Source: an uncultured Lachnospiraceae bacterium (lineage in GTDB: Bacteria; Bacillota; Clostridia; Lachnospirales; Lachnospiraceae). Taken from it: a stretch of DNA of 10,099 bases. The notes below the pieces were generated by a model. It was given only the letters and a program-made list of their open reading frames with translations, ran no database searches and was not told the DNA's origin. The number at the start of each line of letters is the position of its first letter. Position 1 is the first letter of the stretch. The position numbers and the translations under genes were made by a program. Below, piece by piece: positions 1 through 5,552 of the stretch. The stretch is taken from the NCBI GenBank assembly GCA_902782625.1, contig CACZNZ010000050.1, positions 1 through 10,099 of the forward strand, written 5' to 3'.

Positions 1-1
1 A

Positions 2-802
2 GAGGGTACTCTTATCATAGAGAACCGCTACACAGACGGAGATGAAGATATCAAGGCAATTGAAATAATCGTTCCCGACGGCGTGACTGCTACGGTGATA
101 GAGAAATTCTATTCCGATGAAAATATCACAGCAAAAGCAGCTTTCCAGACAAAGATAAATATAGGCAAAAACGCCGTATTGAAGCTGATACAGGTGCAGA
201 GCCTGTCCTCCGGAGTTGATTTTATCAACGATATCGGCACGGTGAACGCCGAAAACGGCCGCTTTGAACTGGTTGAAGTACTGATAAGCGGCGGACGCAC
301 CTATTTCGGCAGCCGTTCCAATCTTATAGGGGACAAGTCCTCGATGAAACTGGATATGGGCTACATCGTCAAGGGCGACGAACGGCTCGAAGCCAATATC
401 GCCGCATTCCAGCAGGGCAAATGCACAGATTCGCTGATGAAGATAGAGGGCACTCTGAAAGACCGTGCTTTCAAGCTGATGAAAGATACCATCGACTTCA
501 AGAAAGGCTCCTCCGGCTCCACGGGCGAGGAGACCGAGGATGTTCTTATGGTCAGCGATGATGCGGTGAATCAGTCTGTACCCCTTATCCTCTGCACCGA
601 GGAGGATGTGGAGGGCGTACACGGCGCAACTCTCGGACAGCTTTCCGACGAGGTAATGACCTATCTGCAGTCAAGGGGCTTTGACCGTGAGAGCATATTC
701 GCTCTTATGGAGAAAGCTCGTATCGAAAGACTCTGCTCGCTGATAGAAGATGAAAAGACAGTTGAGGAGATACGTTCGATCTTAGGCGAAGATGATGAAT
801 AA
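2..802 (+). CDS. sufD: SufB/SufD-family Fe-S cluster assembly protein (partial, 5' end outside window)
   Basis: The frame is open from the window edge, so the N-terminus is missing; 266 codons are visible. The product is a SufBD beta-helix core protein, the scaffold that with the SufC ATPase builds Fe-S clusters in the cytosol. Seen: a repetitive beta-rich core, then near the C-terminus the segment SVPLILCTEEDVEGVHGATLG (fragment residues about 192-212), followed by a helical tail with YLQSRGF. In the family this HGA(T/S)xG motif after an acidic DDVxxxHG-type stretch is typical of SufD; SufB usually has HEA instead, hence the SufD preference. A charged insert rich in Gly, Ser and Glu (about 168-180) precedes it. 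It is probably the last gene of a suf operon lying to the left, because a strong terminator follows 3 bases after the stop. Codon use is odd for the window: about half of Ile codons are ATA and most Arg codons are CGN. The family is fairly certain; SufD rather than SufB is likely only. Confidence 0.85.
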   Translation, partial: EGTLIIENRYTDGDEDIKAIEIIVPDGVTATVIEKFYSDENITAKAAFQTKINIGKNAVLKLIQVQSLSSGVDFINDIGTVNAENGRFELVEVLISGGRTYFGSRSNLIGDKSSMKLDMGYIVKGDERLEANIAAFQQGKCTDSLMKIEGTLKDRAFKLMKDTIDFKKGSSGSTGEETEDVLMVSDDAVNQSVPLILCTEEDVEGVHGATLGQLSDEVMTYLQSRGFDRESIFALMEKARIERLCSLIEDEKTVEEIRSILGEDDE

Positions 803-805
803 AAG

Positions 806-844
806 TATGGCAGTTCTGAGTATTCGGAACTGCCATATTTGTTT
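806..844 (+). terminator. Rho-independent terminator after suf gene
   Basis: An 11-base perfect inverted repeat, TATGGCAGTTC (806-816) and GAACTGCCATA (827-837), extends inward by three more pairs including one G-U, leaving a 4-base loop. It is followed by TTTGTTTT. It begins 3 bases after the suf stop. The opposite strand has a shorter T-run (CTTTTATT), so it may also stop leftward read-through weakly. Confidence 0.9.
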
Positions 845-901
845 TGTGTCTTTGTGTCCTGAGTTCTGGGAGGTTTGCCGGAGTATGTTGTACATCTGAA
901 T

Positions 902-930
902 AAAAAAACAGGAGCAGATAACTCTGCTCC
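902..930 (-). terminator. Second (distal) terminator downstream of tRNA-Leu
   Basis: Inverted repeat GGAGCAG (911-917) and CTGCTCC (924-930) with a 6-base loop. On the minus strand it is followed by TG and seven T residues (plus-strand A-run 902-908). It lies 47 bases beyond the tRNA 3' end, behind a first hairpin. Confidence 0.75.
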
Positions 931-940
931 CATATACGCA

Positions 941-968
941 AATAAAAAGAGCAGTAAAACCGCTCTTT
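941..968 (-). terminator. Proximal terminator of tRNA-Leu
   Basis: Minus-strand hairpin AAAGAGC (968-962) and GCTCTTT (952-946) with a 9-base loop, running into a T-rich tail (TTTTTATT). It starts 8 bases after the encoded CCA end of the tRNA, a normal spacing for a monocistronic tRNA. Confidence 0.8.
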
Positions 969-976
969 CAAATAAA

Positions 977-1063
977 TGGTGCGGATAACAGGAGTTGAAC
1001 CTGCACCGAGTTGCCCCGACTAGAACCTGAATCTAGCGCGTCTGCCTATTCCGCCATATCCGC
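977..1063 (-). tRNA. tRNA-Leu (anticodon CAG)
   Basis: The minus strand folds as an 87-nt class II tRNA. The acceptor arm is GCGGATA at 1063-1057 paired with TATCCGC at 987-981, then discriminator A and an encoded CCA (979-977). The anticodon stem is CTAGA/TCTAG enclosing the loop TTCAGGT, so the anticodon is CAG (1029-1027), reading CUG. A long variable arm with a CGGG/CTCG stem, typical of Leu, is present, as is a TTCAA T-loop. It has its own promoter and two downstream terminators, so it is probably transcribed alone. Confidence 0.96.
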
Positions 1064-1075
1064 TTACAGAATCAG

Positions 1076-1104
1076 ATAATACCACAATCATCAGAATTAT
1101 GCAA
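1076..1104 (-). promoter_or_regulatory. Sigma-A promoter of tRNA-Leu
   Basis: On the minus strand: -35 TTGCAT (1104-1099), a 17-base spacer, and -10 TATTAT (1081-1076) preceded by TGG, an extended -10. The -10 ends 12 bases before the mature tRNA 5' end, placing the start site a few bases upstream of the tRNA. Confidence 0.88.
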
Positions 1105-1154
1105 GGGTTTTTTAGGATTTCAACGCTTCGGGATTCAGTGAATATCGACAGGGT

Positions 1155-1652
1155 TCAGCGGTCTGCTGACCATTCGTACACTACCCTGGTGTCTGCGAGG
1201 TAGTCGTGCAGCGCCTGCTTTTCAGTTCCTGCACCAATCATCAGATAACCGATGCATAGGATAAAGGTGGACAGAAAACGCCCGAAGGTTTCCCGAAAGA
1301 AGATTTCAAAGAAAGATGGTTTTCTGTCAAATGCGCTGACTACCTGGAGTCTCATCAGTCGTTTGCCAAGAGTTCTTCCTGTATAGTAGGTCATTCCGAT
1401 AAAGTACGCCGACGCCAGGCAATACAGGATGATATCGGAAACGGTAAATGAGAAAAATATCTTTTGTGTCAGAAAATGGGATGGGTTCCCGAATCGCATC
1501 ATGAAAAAGATTATCCGGACGAAAAAAAGAGGAACACCTACGATGATCTTGTCCAGAATGAAGGCTGTAAATCTTGCAAAGAATCCGGCATATACTCTTG
1601 GGGTCTCCGGAGTAGCCTGGATGTTTTCCACAATAAGATTTTCATTTGGCAT
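1155..1652 (-). CDS. RDD-family membrane protein, SppI/YteJ-like
   Basis: A 165-aa protein with about three hydrophobic segments (residues 22-50, 66-90 and 123-142) and the conserved RDD features: Arg27 and Asp34 in the first segment (ARFTAFILDKI), TGRTLGKRLMRLQVV at 91-105, ETFGRFLS at 121-128 and KQALHDYLADTRVV at 145-158. Its ATG lies inside the end of sppA (11-base overlap, ATGCCAAATGA) with no close strong Shine-Dalgarno, so translation is probably coupled to sppA. In Bacillus subtilis the gene next to sppA encodes the RDD protein YteJ, renamed SppI, reported to bind SppA in the membrane and inhibit its protease activity. The same family and same arrangement here suggest the same role. 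RDD family is near certain from motifs; the inhibitor role is inferred from context. It is last in its transcription unit, with no clear terminator after it. Confidence 0.88.
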   Translation of the reverse strand: MPNENLIVENIQATPETPRVYAGFFARFTAFILDKIIVGVPLFFVRIIFFMMRFGNPSHFLTQKIFFSFTVSDIILYCLASAYFIGMTYYTGRTLGKRLMRLQVVSAFDRKPSFFEIFFRETFGRFLSTFILCIGYLMIGAGTEKQALHDYLADTRVVYEWSADR

Positions 1653-2661
1653 AATACATCAGCACCCCGCTCTCATCCTGATCCATCATCTCTTTTGCTG
1701 CCTGGATCTCTGACTTGTTTTGGAATAGACTTGCCTTTCCAAATATCCTGTTAAAAATGGCATCAAACTGATTATTTTTCGGTTCGAAGAAAAGGATGTC
1801 TTTGTTGCCCAACGTATCTGCCACGGATCCTTTTGTCTCCTCGAGGCCCATGATCTCATCGACGAGTTTTTGTTCTTTAGCCTGTTTTGCAGAGTAAATG
1901 CGGCCGTCTGCAAGTTTTTTGACAGTGGCAATATCCAGCTTTCTGCCGTCGGCTACGATTCCGGTGAACTGCTCGTAAGCTTCGTCGACCAGTGACTGGA
2001 AGATCTGCCGCTGCTCTTTTGTCATCTCGTGAGCGGCTGATCCGATGGTCTTGTTGGCACCGGTTGTTATATCGATCTCAGATACGCCGATTTTTTTCAT
2101 TAGTTCTTCATAATTCATCAGGGAGATGATCACACCGATGGATCCTGTCCAGCAGTTGCGGTTGGCATAGATTTTGTCCGCTGCCATGGAGATATAGTAG
2201 GCTCCGGAACATGCTTCGCTTGCGAAATAGGCATATACAGGCCGTCCGGTATTCTCCTTGTACTTCATCAGTCGAAGATACAGTTCATCACTTGCGTAAA
2301 CCGTTCCCCCCGGGCTGTTCACATAAAGAAAGATTCCCTTATTATATTTGCTCTGCTCCATCATATCGATATATTTCAAATAATAATCGTGACGGTATTC
2401 GGTTCCATCTGACAGTGAATTTGGGACGGAACTGGTTTCTGCTATGGTTCCGACAATATTGATCTGCCCGATGAAATCTTTCTGTGGAAGAGCAATGGAG
2501 GATTCGGATCCACCAAGCAGTGACTGCAGACTTTTCTGCATTGATTTCTCAGACTCCTTCTTCATCTTGTTCATTGTGATGGCAGAATACACTCCTATTG
2601 CACCCGTAATGACTAAGATAAGACATACTGCCAATATTCCAAGAATCTGTTTCTTTTTCAT
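1642..2661 (-). CDS. sppA: Signal peptide peptidase SppA (S49 family)
   Basis: A membrane-anchored serine protease thought to degrade residual signal peptides and other membrane-associated peptides. Counting from the ATG at 2661 (339 aa): an N-terminal membrane segment at about 5-28, a Gln/Lys-rich linker, then the S49 domain. Visible are VNSPGG (114-119, substrate/oxyanion region), the nucleophile Ser152 in EACSGAYY, TGSIGV (172-177), and the likely general-base Lys204 in GANKTIGS. The 52-residue Ser-Lys spacing matches what I recall for Bacillus SppA (Ser147/Lys199). The length fits the short single-domain Gram-positive form, not the double-length E. coli form. A GTG at 2670 is in frame, but it lies inside the AGAGGTG Shine-Dalgarno, so the ATG at 2661 is preferred. 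It has its own promoter after the lipoprotein gene and overlaps the RDD gene by 11 bases. Confidence 0.93.
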   Translation of the reverse strand: MKKKQILGILAVCLILVITGAIGVYSAITMNKMKKESEKSMQKSLQSLLGGSESSIALPQKDFIGQINIVGTIAETSSVPNSLSDGTEYRHDYYLKYIDMMEQSKYNKGIFLYVNSPGGTVYASDELYLRLMKYKENTGRPVYAYFASEACSGAYYISMAADKIYANRNCWTGSIGVIISLMNYEELMKKIGVSEIDITTGANKTIGSAAHEMTKEQRQIFQSLVDEAYEQFTGIVADGRKLDIATVKKLADGRIYSAKQAKEQKLVDEIMGLEETKGSVADTLGNKDILFFEPKNNQFDAIFNRIFGKASLFQNKSEIQAAKEMMDQDESGVLMYYAK

Positions 2662-2667
2662 TTTTCT

Positions 2668-2674
2668 CACCTCT
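2668..2674 (-). promoter_or_regulatory. Shine-Dalgarno of sppA (decides the start)
   Basis: AGAGGTG on the minus strand ends 6 bases before ATG 2661-2659. It covers the in-frame GTG at 2670-2668, which would otherwise add three residues. A GTG within its own ribosome binding site is unlikely to be the start. Confidence 0.75.
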
Positions 2675-2701
2675 TGACTGCTGTACCGATAGTTTCGATT
2701 T

Positions 2702-2732
2702 ATTATAGCATACTTCTTATGAGATTATTCAA
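2702..2732 (-). promoter_or_regulatory. Promoter of sppA-RDD unit (extended -10)
   Basis: Minus-strand -10 TATAAT (2707-2702) preceded directly by TGC (2710-2708), an extended -10. The best -35 is TTGAAT (2732-2727), but with a 19-base spacer, longer than ideal, so the extended -10 probably carries most of the recognition. The -35 overlaps the stop codon of the upstream lipoprotein gene. No terminator lies between the genes, so read-through from the upstream operon can also feed sppA. Confidence 0.7.
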
Positions 2733-3831
2733 AGGTCGTTTCCTTCTCGAGTGCCTCTATGATCTTATCATGGATCAAATTCTCTTTTATCGTCTCTTTA
2801 GAGACAAACTGCAGATAGTCCTCTTCCGTCTCATATCCGAATTCCTGCATTTCAGACTGAATTTGATCATCCACATCTTCGTCGGTAACTTGAATGGATA
2901 ATTCATCGCAAAGGAGATCTTCGACACATTTTTCTTTCAGCTGGTAAGTGGCCAGTTCTTTGATGCTCATATCATAATAGTATTTGATGAATTCAGAGGT
3001 GCTCATATCTTCTGCCACAGCATTTTCTCCCTGTGTTGCTTCGATATTATCCATCTGGGTCTTTACCGCTTCTTTCGGGAATTCCTTGATGGTTTCCGCA
3101 TTGTCCATGACCTGCTGCCACAAAAGATCTTTTTTGGTCTGTCCGATCTCTTCTTCCTGCTCTTCGATCAGCATCTGCTTTATCGCTTCACGGAAGTCTT
3201 TTACACTTTCGTATCCCTGTTCTTTGGCATATTCATCTGTAAGTTCCGGCACACTCATGACAGAGATGGAATTTATCTTGATTGCCATCTCGACCTTTTT
3301 CCCTGCGACATCTTCATCTTCATACTCTTTCGGAACTTTTCCTTCTGCTTTTACCGTGCTGCCGATCTTTGCCCCGATCAGAACATCATCTGTCTTCATG
3401 TCCGGATCAAGATAATCCATCTGTTTTTCGCCTACATGGATATCGTAGTTTTCACTGGAGTATTCTTCTCTGGCTTTTCCGTCAATCTTTACCGTTACAT
3501 CCGCATTGACATAATCGCCATCACGGACATCATTGCGGTCTTCAACGATATGTTCTATAGGATCTTCTTCAAGAGTTCCCTGGATATATCCGTCTACATC
3601 CTTATCTGTAATATTGACTGCAGCCTTTTTGATATGCAGCCCTTTGTATTTTCCGAGCTTGACATATTCTGCAGCATCAAGTTCGACAGGTGTAACTTCC
3701 CCATCCTTTTTTGCTTCCATCTGGGTCGTCGCTTCTGCGGCTTCTTTTTCAGGAGACCTCTCCTGGATGGAACAGGCACTGAGTGTTCCTATCAGCAAAA
3801 TGCTAAATCCGATTAATTTGAATCTGTTCAT
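2725..3831 (-). CDS. Trigger-factor-like FKBP/chaperone lipoprotein
   Basis: A 368-aa protein starting with a lipoprotein signal: basic MNRFK, hydrophobic core, lipobox LSAC with Cys20. After an acidic/Ala-rich linker (20-50), residues about 70-195 resemble a trigger-factor-type FKBP domain: a TDKDVDGYI-type helix, then GDYVNADVTVKIDGKA and an IGSTVKAEGKVP-type strand. Residues 196-360 resemble the helical trigger factor C-terminal chaperone region (PELTDEYAKEQGY, long acidic and amphipathic helices, VTDEDVDDQI). The N-terminal ribosome-binding domain of true trigger factor is absent and replaced by a lipid anchor. I infer a membrane-tethered extracytoplasmic foldase/chaperone, in function comparable to PrsA. 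The start is fixed by GGAGG 7 bases upstream and by the lipobox; the frame stays open 84 bases further upstream, which would bury the signal. ATG overlaps the ATPase stop as ATGA, implying coupled translation. Prolyl-isomerase activity cannot be judged by eye. Confidence 0.85.
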   Translation of the reverse strand: MNRFKLIGFSILLIGTLSACSIQERSPEKEAAEATTQMEAKKDGEVTPVELDAAEYVKLGKYKGLHIKKAAVNITDKDVDGYIQGTLEEDPIEHIVEDRNDVRDGDYVNADVTVKIDGKAREEYSSENYDIHVGEKQMDYLDPDMKTDDVLIGAKIGSTVKAEGKVPKEYEDEDVAGKKVEMAIKINSISVMSVPELTDEYAKEQGYESVKDFREAIKQMLIEEQEEEIGQTKKDLLWQQVMDNAETIKEFPKEAVKTQMDNIEATQGENAVAEDMSTSEFIKYYYDMSIKELATYQLKEKCVEDLLCDELSIQVTDEDVDDQIQSEMQEFGYETEEDYLQFVSKETIKENLIHDKIIEALEKETTFE

Positions 3832-5552
3832 AATCTGTCCTCCATCTTTCCTTTCCGATATCTGCAGACACAGGCATATAGTTCCTGTTTCCTGGGTAAA
3901 ACCGGCTGACCGCAAGGATATCCTCGCGTGATTACATGTTCAAGTCCATTCTCAGCGATGATTCTGTACAGACGATCAATAGCCTCCGCTAATGTCTCCT
4001 GTCTTCGGATATTCTTAAGGATCCATGCACAAAGATAACACAGCCCTATCGTCTGTCCATTCTCAGAAATCTGCTCCAGATACCGCACATCAATCACTTC
4101 TCTGTCGATCATCACGCTATCTGTGCCGGAAGCTTTCATCTTCAGTCTTCCAAACTTTACAGGAGAGATTATTTTCTCCAGTTTCATCTCCCGAATACGG
4201 ACGCGCTCCTCACAAATCCGGGTTCTGTTTTGTTCATTCAATCCATGAGCTTCTTCCTGACTGATCGTCTTTGCCTTCCTTGTCACGTCCCGGACTTCAT
4301 AATGATCCATCATCAGTACATGATCCGCCACGGAGAGATAGTCCCCCGAACTTCCGATCACGATGATAAAAGAGACTCCTTTTTCTTCGTACAGACTTCG
4401 TATAGACGAAAGCAATGTAACAATCGGTTCTTTTTCATCAGGTACCAGCCTCGCCATCACGCGGTCTCTGATCATAAAATTCGTTGCGGACGTATCCTCA
4501 TCCAGGAAGAGAAGGTCCGATCCGGCTTCTAATGCCTCGATGACATTGGCTGCCTGCGATGTGCTCCCGCTGGCATTTTCCGAGGAGAAGTTCCTGGTAT
4601 CACTGCCACCCGGAAGATTGCGTATAAACAAAGAGATATCCGTCCCCTTTACACTTCTTCCGTCTTCGGCCCGTATCTTTACTCCGTTGTCCGATGAAAT
4701 CACATATTCTCTTCCATCGTCTGAAATGTGATCGTACACACCTCTTTCGAGTGCATTTAACAGGGTGGACTTTCCGTGATAGCCTCCTCCGACAATGACG
4801 GTGACTCCTTCGGGAATACCCATGCCACGTATTTCCCCTTTATGGGGAAGCGGGATGGTAATCCGCATGCTGTCTGGAGAAGAAAAAGGTACCGCCTTCT
4901 TCATCGGCCGGTCAGAGACTCCGCTCTCTCTCGGCAGAATCGCTCCGTCTGCCACAAAAGAGACATAGTGATGTTCCTTGAGATAACGCCGTATCTCCTG
5001 TTGGTCATCGGAAAGTTCTACAGCCTGCTTCAGTCTGCTTTTTGCCTGAGCCTCCCACCTGTCATAAAACAGAGTGTTTCCCGCCAGCTGCGGTATGGTC
5101 TCAAAGAGCAGTTTTTCCATCTCTCTGGCAAGAATCGTCCGTCCTCTTGCCGGAAATCCCATCTCAAATCGAACCTCCATCCTGTTGTCATAAAACCGGA
5201 CAGCCATTCTCTCCAGAACACTTTGTTCCGGACGGCAGATAGAGATCCTGCCGCTTTTTCCGGATCCGGCGGATCGAAGATCCAGTTGGCCAAGTACCTG
5301 AGAAAACCTGCGAAGAACCTGATCTTCCAAAGCGATCCGTCGATTGGATATCCGGATGTACTCTTCAGGGAATCCATGATGCCCTGCTTCCAGCCGGAGC
5401 CTTGACGGAGAGGCAAAGGGATCCCCCTGCACATGATCGATATGCAAAATGTATTGGCCATAGGAATAGGAGCCTGTCAGTTCCTTATACATTCCATAGC
5501 TCTTATGGTCGATCTGCCATAGTTTCTGCCTCAGAGCTTCTTTCTGTTTCAT
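3828..5552 (-). CDS. Predicted ABC-class ATPase (COG3044-like), function unknown
   Basis: A 574-aa soluble protein with no membrane segments. It resembles the predicted ABC-class ATPases of COG3044 (ABC_ATPase family), widespread in bacteria and without an established role. The N-terminus LRQKLWQIDHKSYGMYKEL is typical of the family. Walker A is GGGYHGKST at 255-263; a signature-like ASGSTSQAANVIEALEAG lies at 327-344; Walker B with catalytic acid is LLFLDED at 347-353. The C-terminal third (about 440-565) is basic and includes a Cys-containing segment (GLCYLCAW, 503-510). Length is as expected, so it appears intact. Its first 50 bases overlap the end of the C39 gene in another frame; since the family's N-terminus is encoded there, the overlap is real. 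A GAGG lies 9 bases upstream of the ATG. Between two secreted-protein genes it is the only cytosolic member of the run. No transport permease is nearby, so a transporter role is not supported. Confidence 0.88.
   Translation of the reverse strand: MKQKEALRQKLWQIDHKSYGMYKELTGSYSYGQYILHIDHVQGDPFASPSRLRLEAGHHGFPEEYIRISNRRIALEDQVLRRFSQVLGQLDLRSAGSGKSGRISICRPEQSVLERMAVRFYDNRMEVRFEMGFPARGRTILAREMEKLLFETIPQLAGNTLFYDRWEAQAKSRLKQAVELSDDQQEIRRYLKEHHYVSFVADGAILPRESGVSDRPMKKAVPFSSPDSMRITIPLPHKGEIRGMGIPEGVTVIVGGGYHGKSTLLNALERGVYDHISDDGREYVISSDNGVKIRAEDGRSVKGTDISLFIRNLPGGSDTRNFSSENASGSTSQAANVIEALEAGSDLLFLDEDTSATNFMIRDRVMARLVPDEKEPIVTLLSSIRSLYEEKGVSFIIVIGSSGDYLSVADHVLMMDHYEVRDVTRKAKTISQEEAHGLNEQNRTRICEERVRIREMKLEKIISPVKFGRLKMKASGTDSVMIDREVIDVRYLEQISENGQTIGLCYLCAWILKNIRRQETLAEAIDRLYRIIAENGLEHVITRGYPCGQPVLPRKQELYACVCRYRKGKMEDRL
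3839..3843 (-). promoter_or_regulatory. Shine-Dalgarno of the lipoprotein gene (decides the start)
   Basis: A perfect GGAGG sits 7 bases before ATG 3831, inside the last codons of the ATPase gene (MEDRL). It supports the internal start that begins with a lipoprotein signal, not the upstream in-frame start at 3915. Confidence 0.85.

Larger units (their letters stand above)
803..1154. other. Intergenic region between convergent suf and RDD genes, holding tRNA-Leu
   Basis: This 352-base stretch has no credible protein gene. It holds the suf terminator, two minus-strand terminator hairpins, tRNA-Leu and the tRNA promoter, each listed separately. The remainder (about 845-900) holds only an 8-base tandem repeat, TTTGTGTC at 843-850 and 851-858. 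Bases 1105-1154, just after the RDD stop, show no convincing terminator. Confidence 0.7.

Noticed and set aside
843..858. Tandem repeat TTTGTGTC x2
   Set aside because: Two 8-base copies in an AT-rich spacer are easily chance; no wider repeat structure surrounds them.
841..1063. Integration (att) site or element boundary at tRNA-Leu
   Set aside because: No second copy of the tRNA 3' end, no integrase and no flanking direct repeat are visible in the window; only the codon-use difference hints at a boundary.
3832..3915. Longer start for the lipoprotein gene (28 extra residues)
   Set aside because: It would place the lipoprotein signal inside the protein, lacks a good Shine-Dalgarno, and overlaps the ATPase C-terminus, whereas GGAGG sits correctly before the ATG at 3831.
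4776..5405. Plus-strand open frame of 209 codons opposite the ABC-class ATPase gene
   Set aside because: It is wholly antisense to a gene with clear motifs, its translation is low-complexity and matches no family I recognise, and no ribosome binding site supports it.
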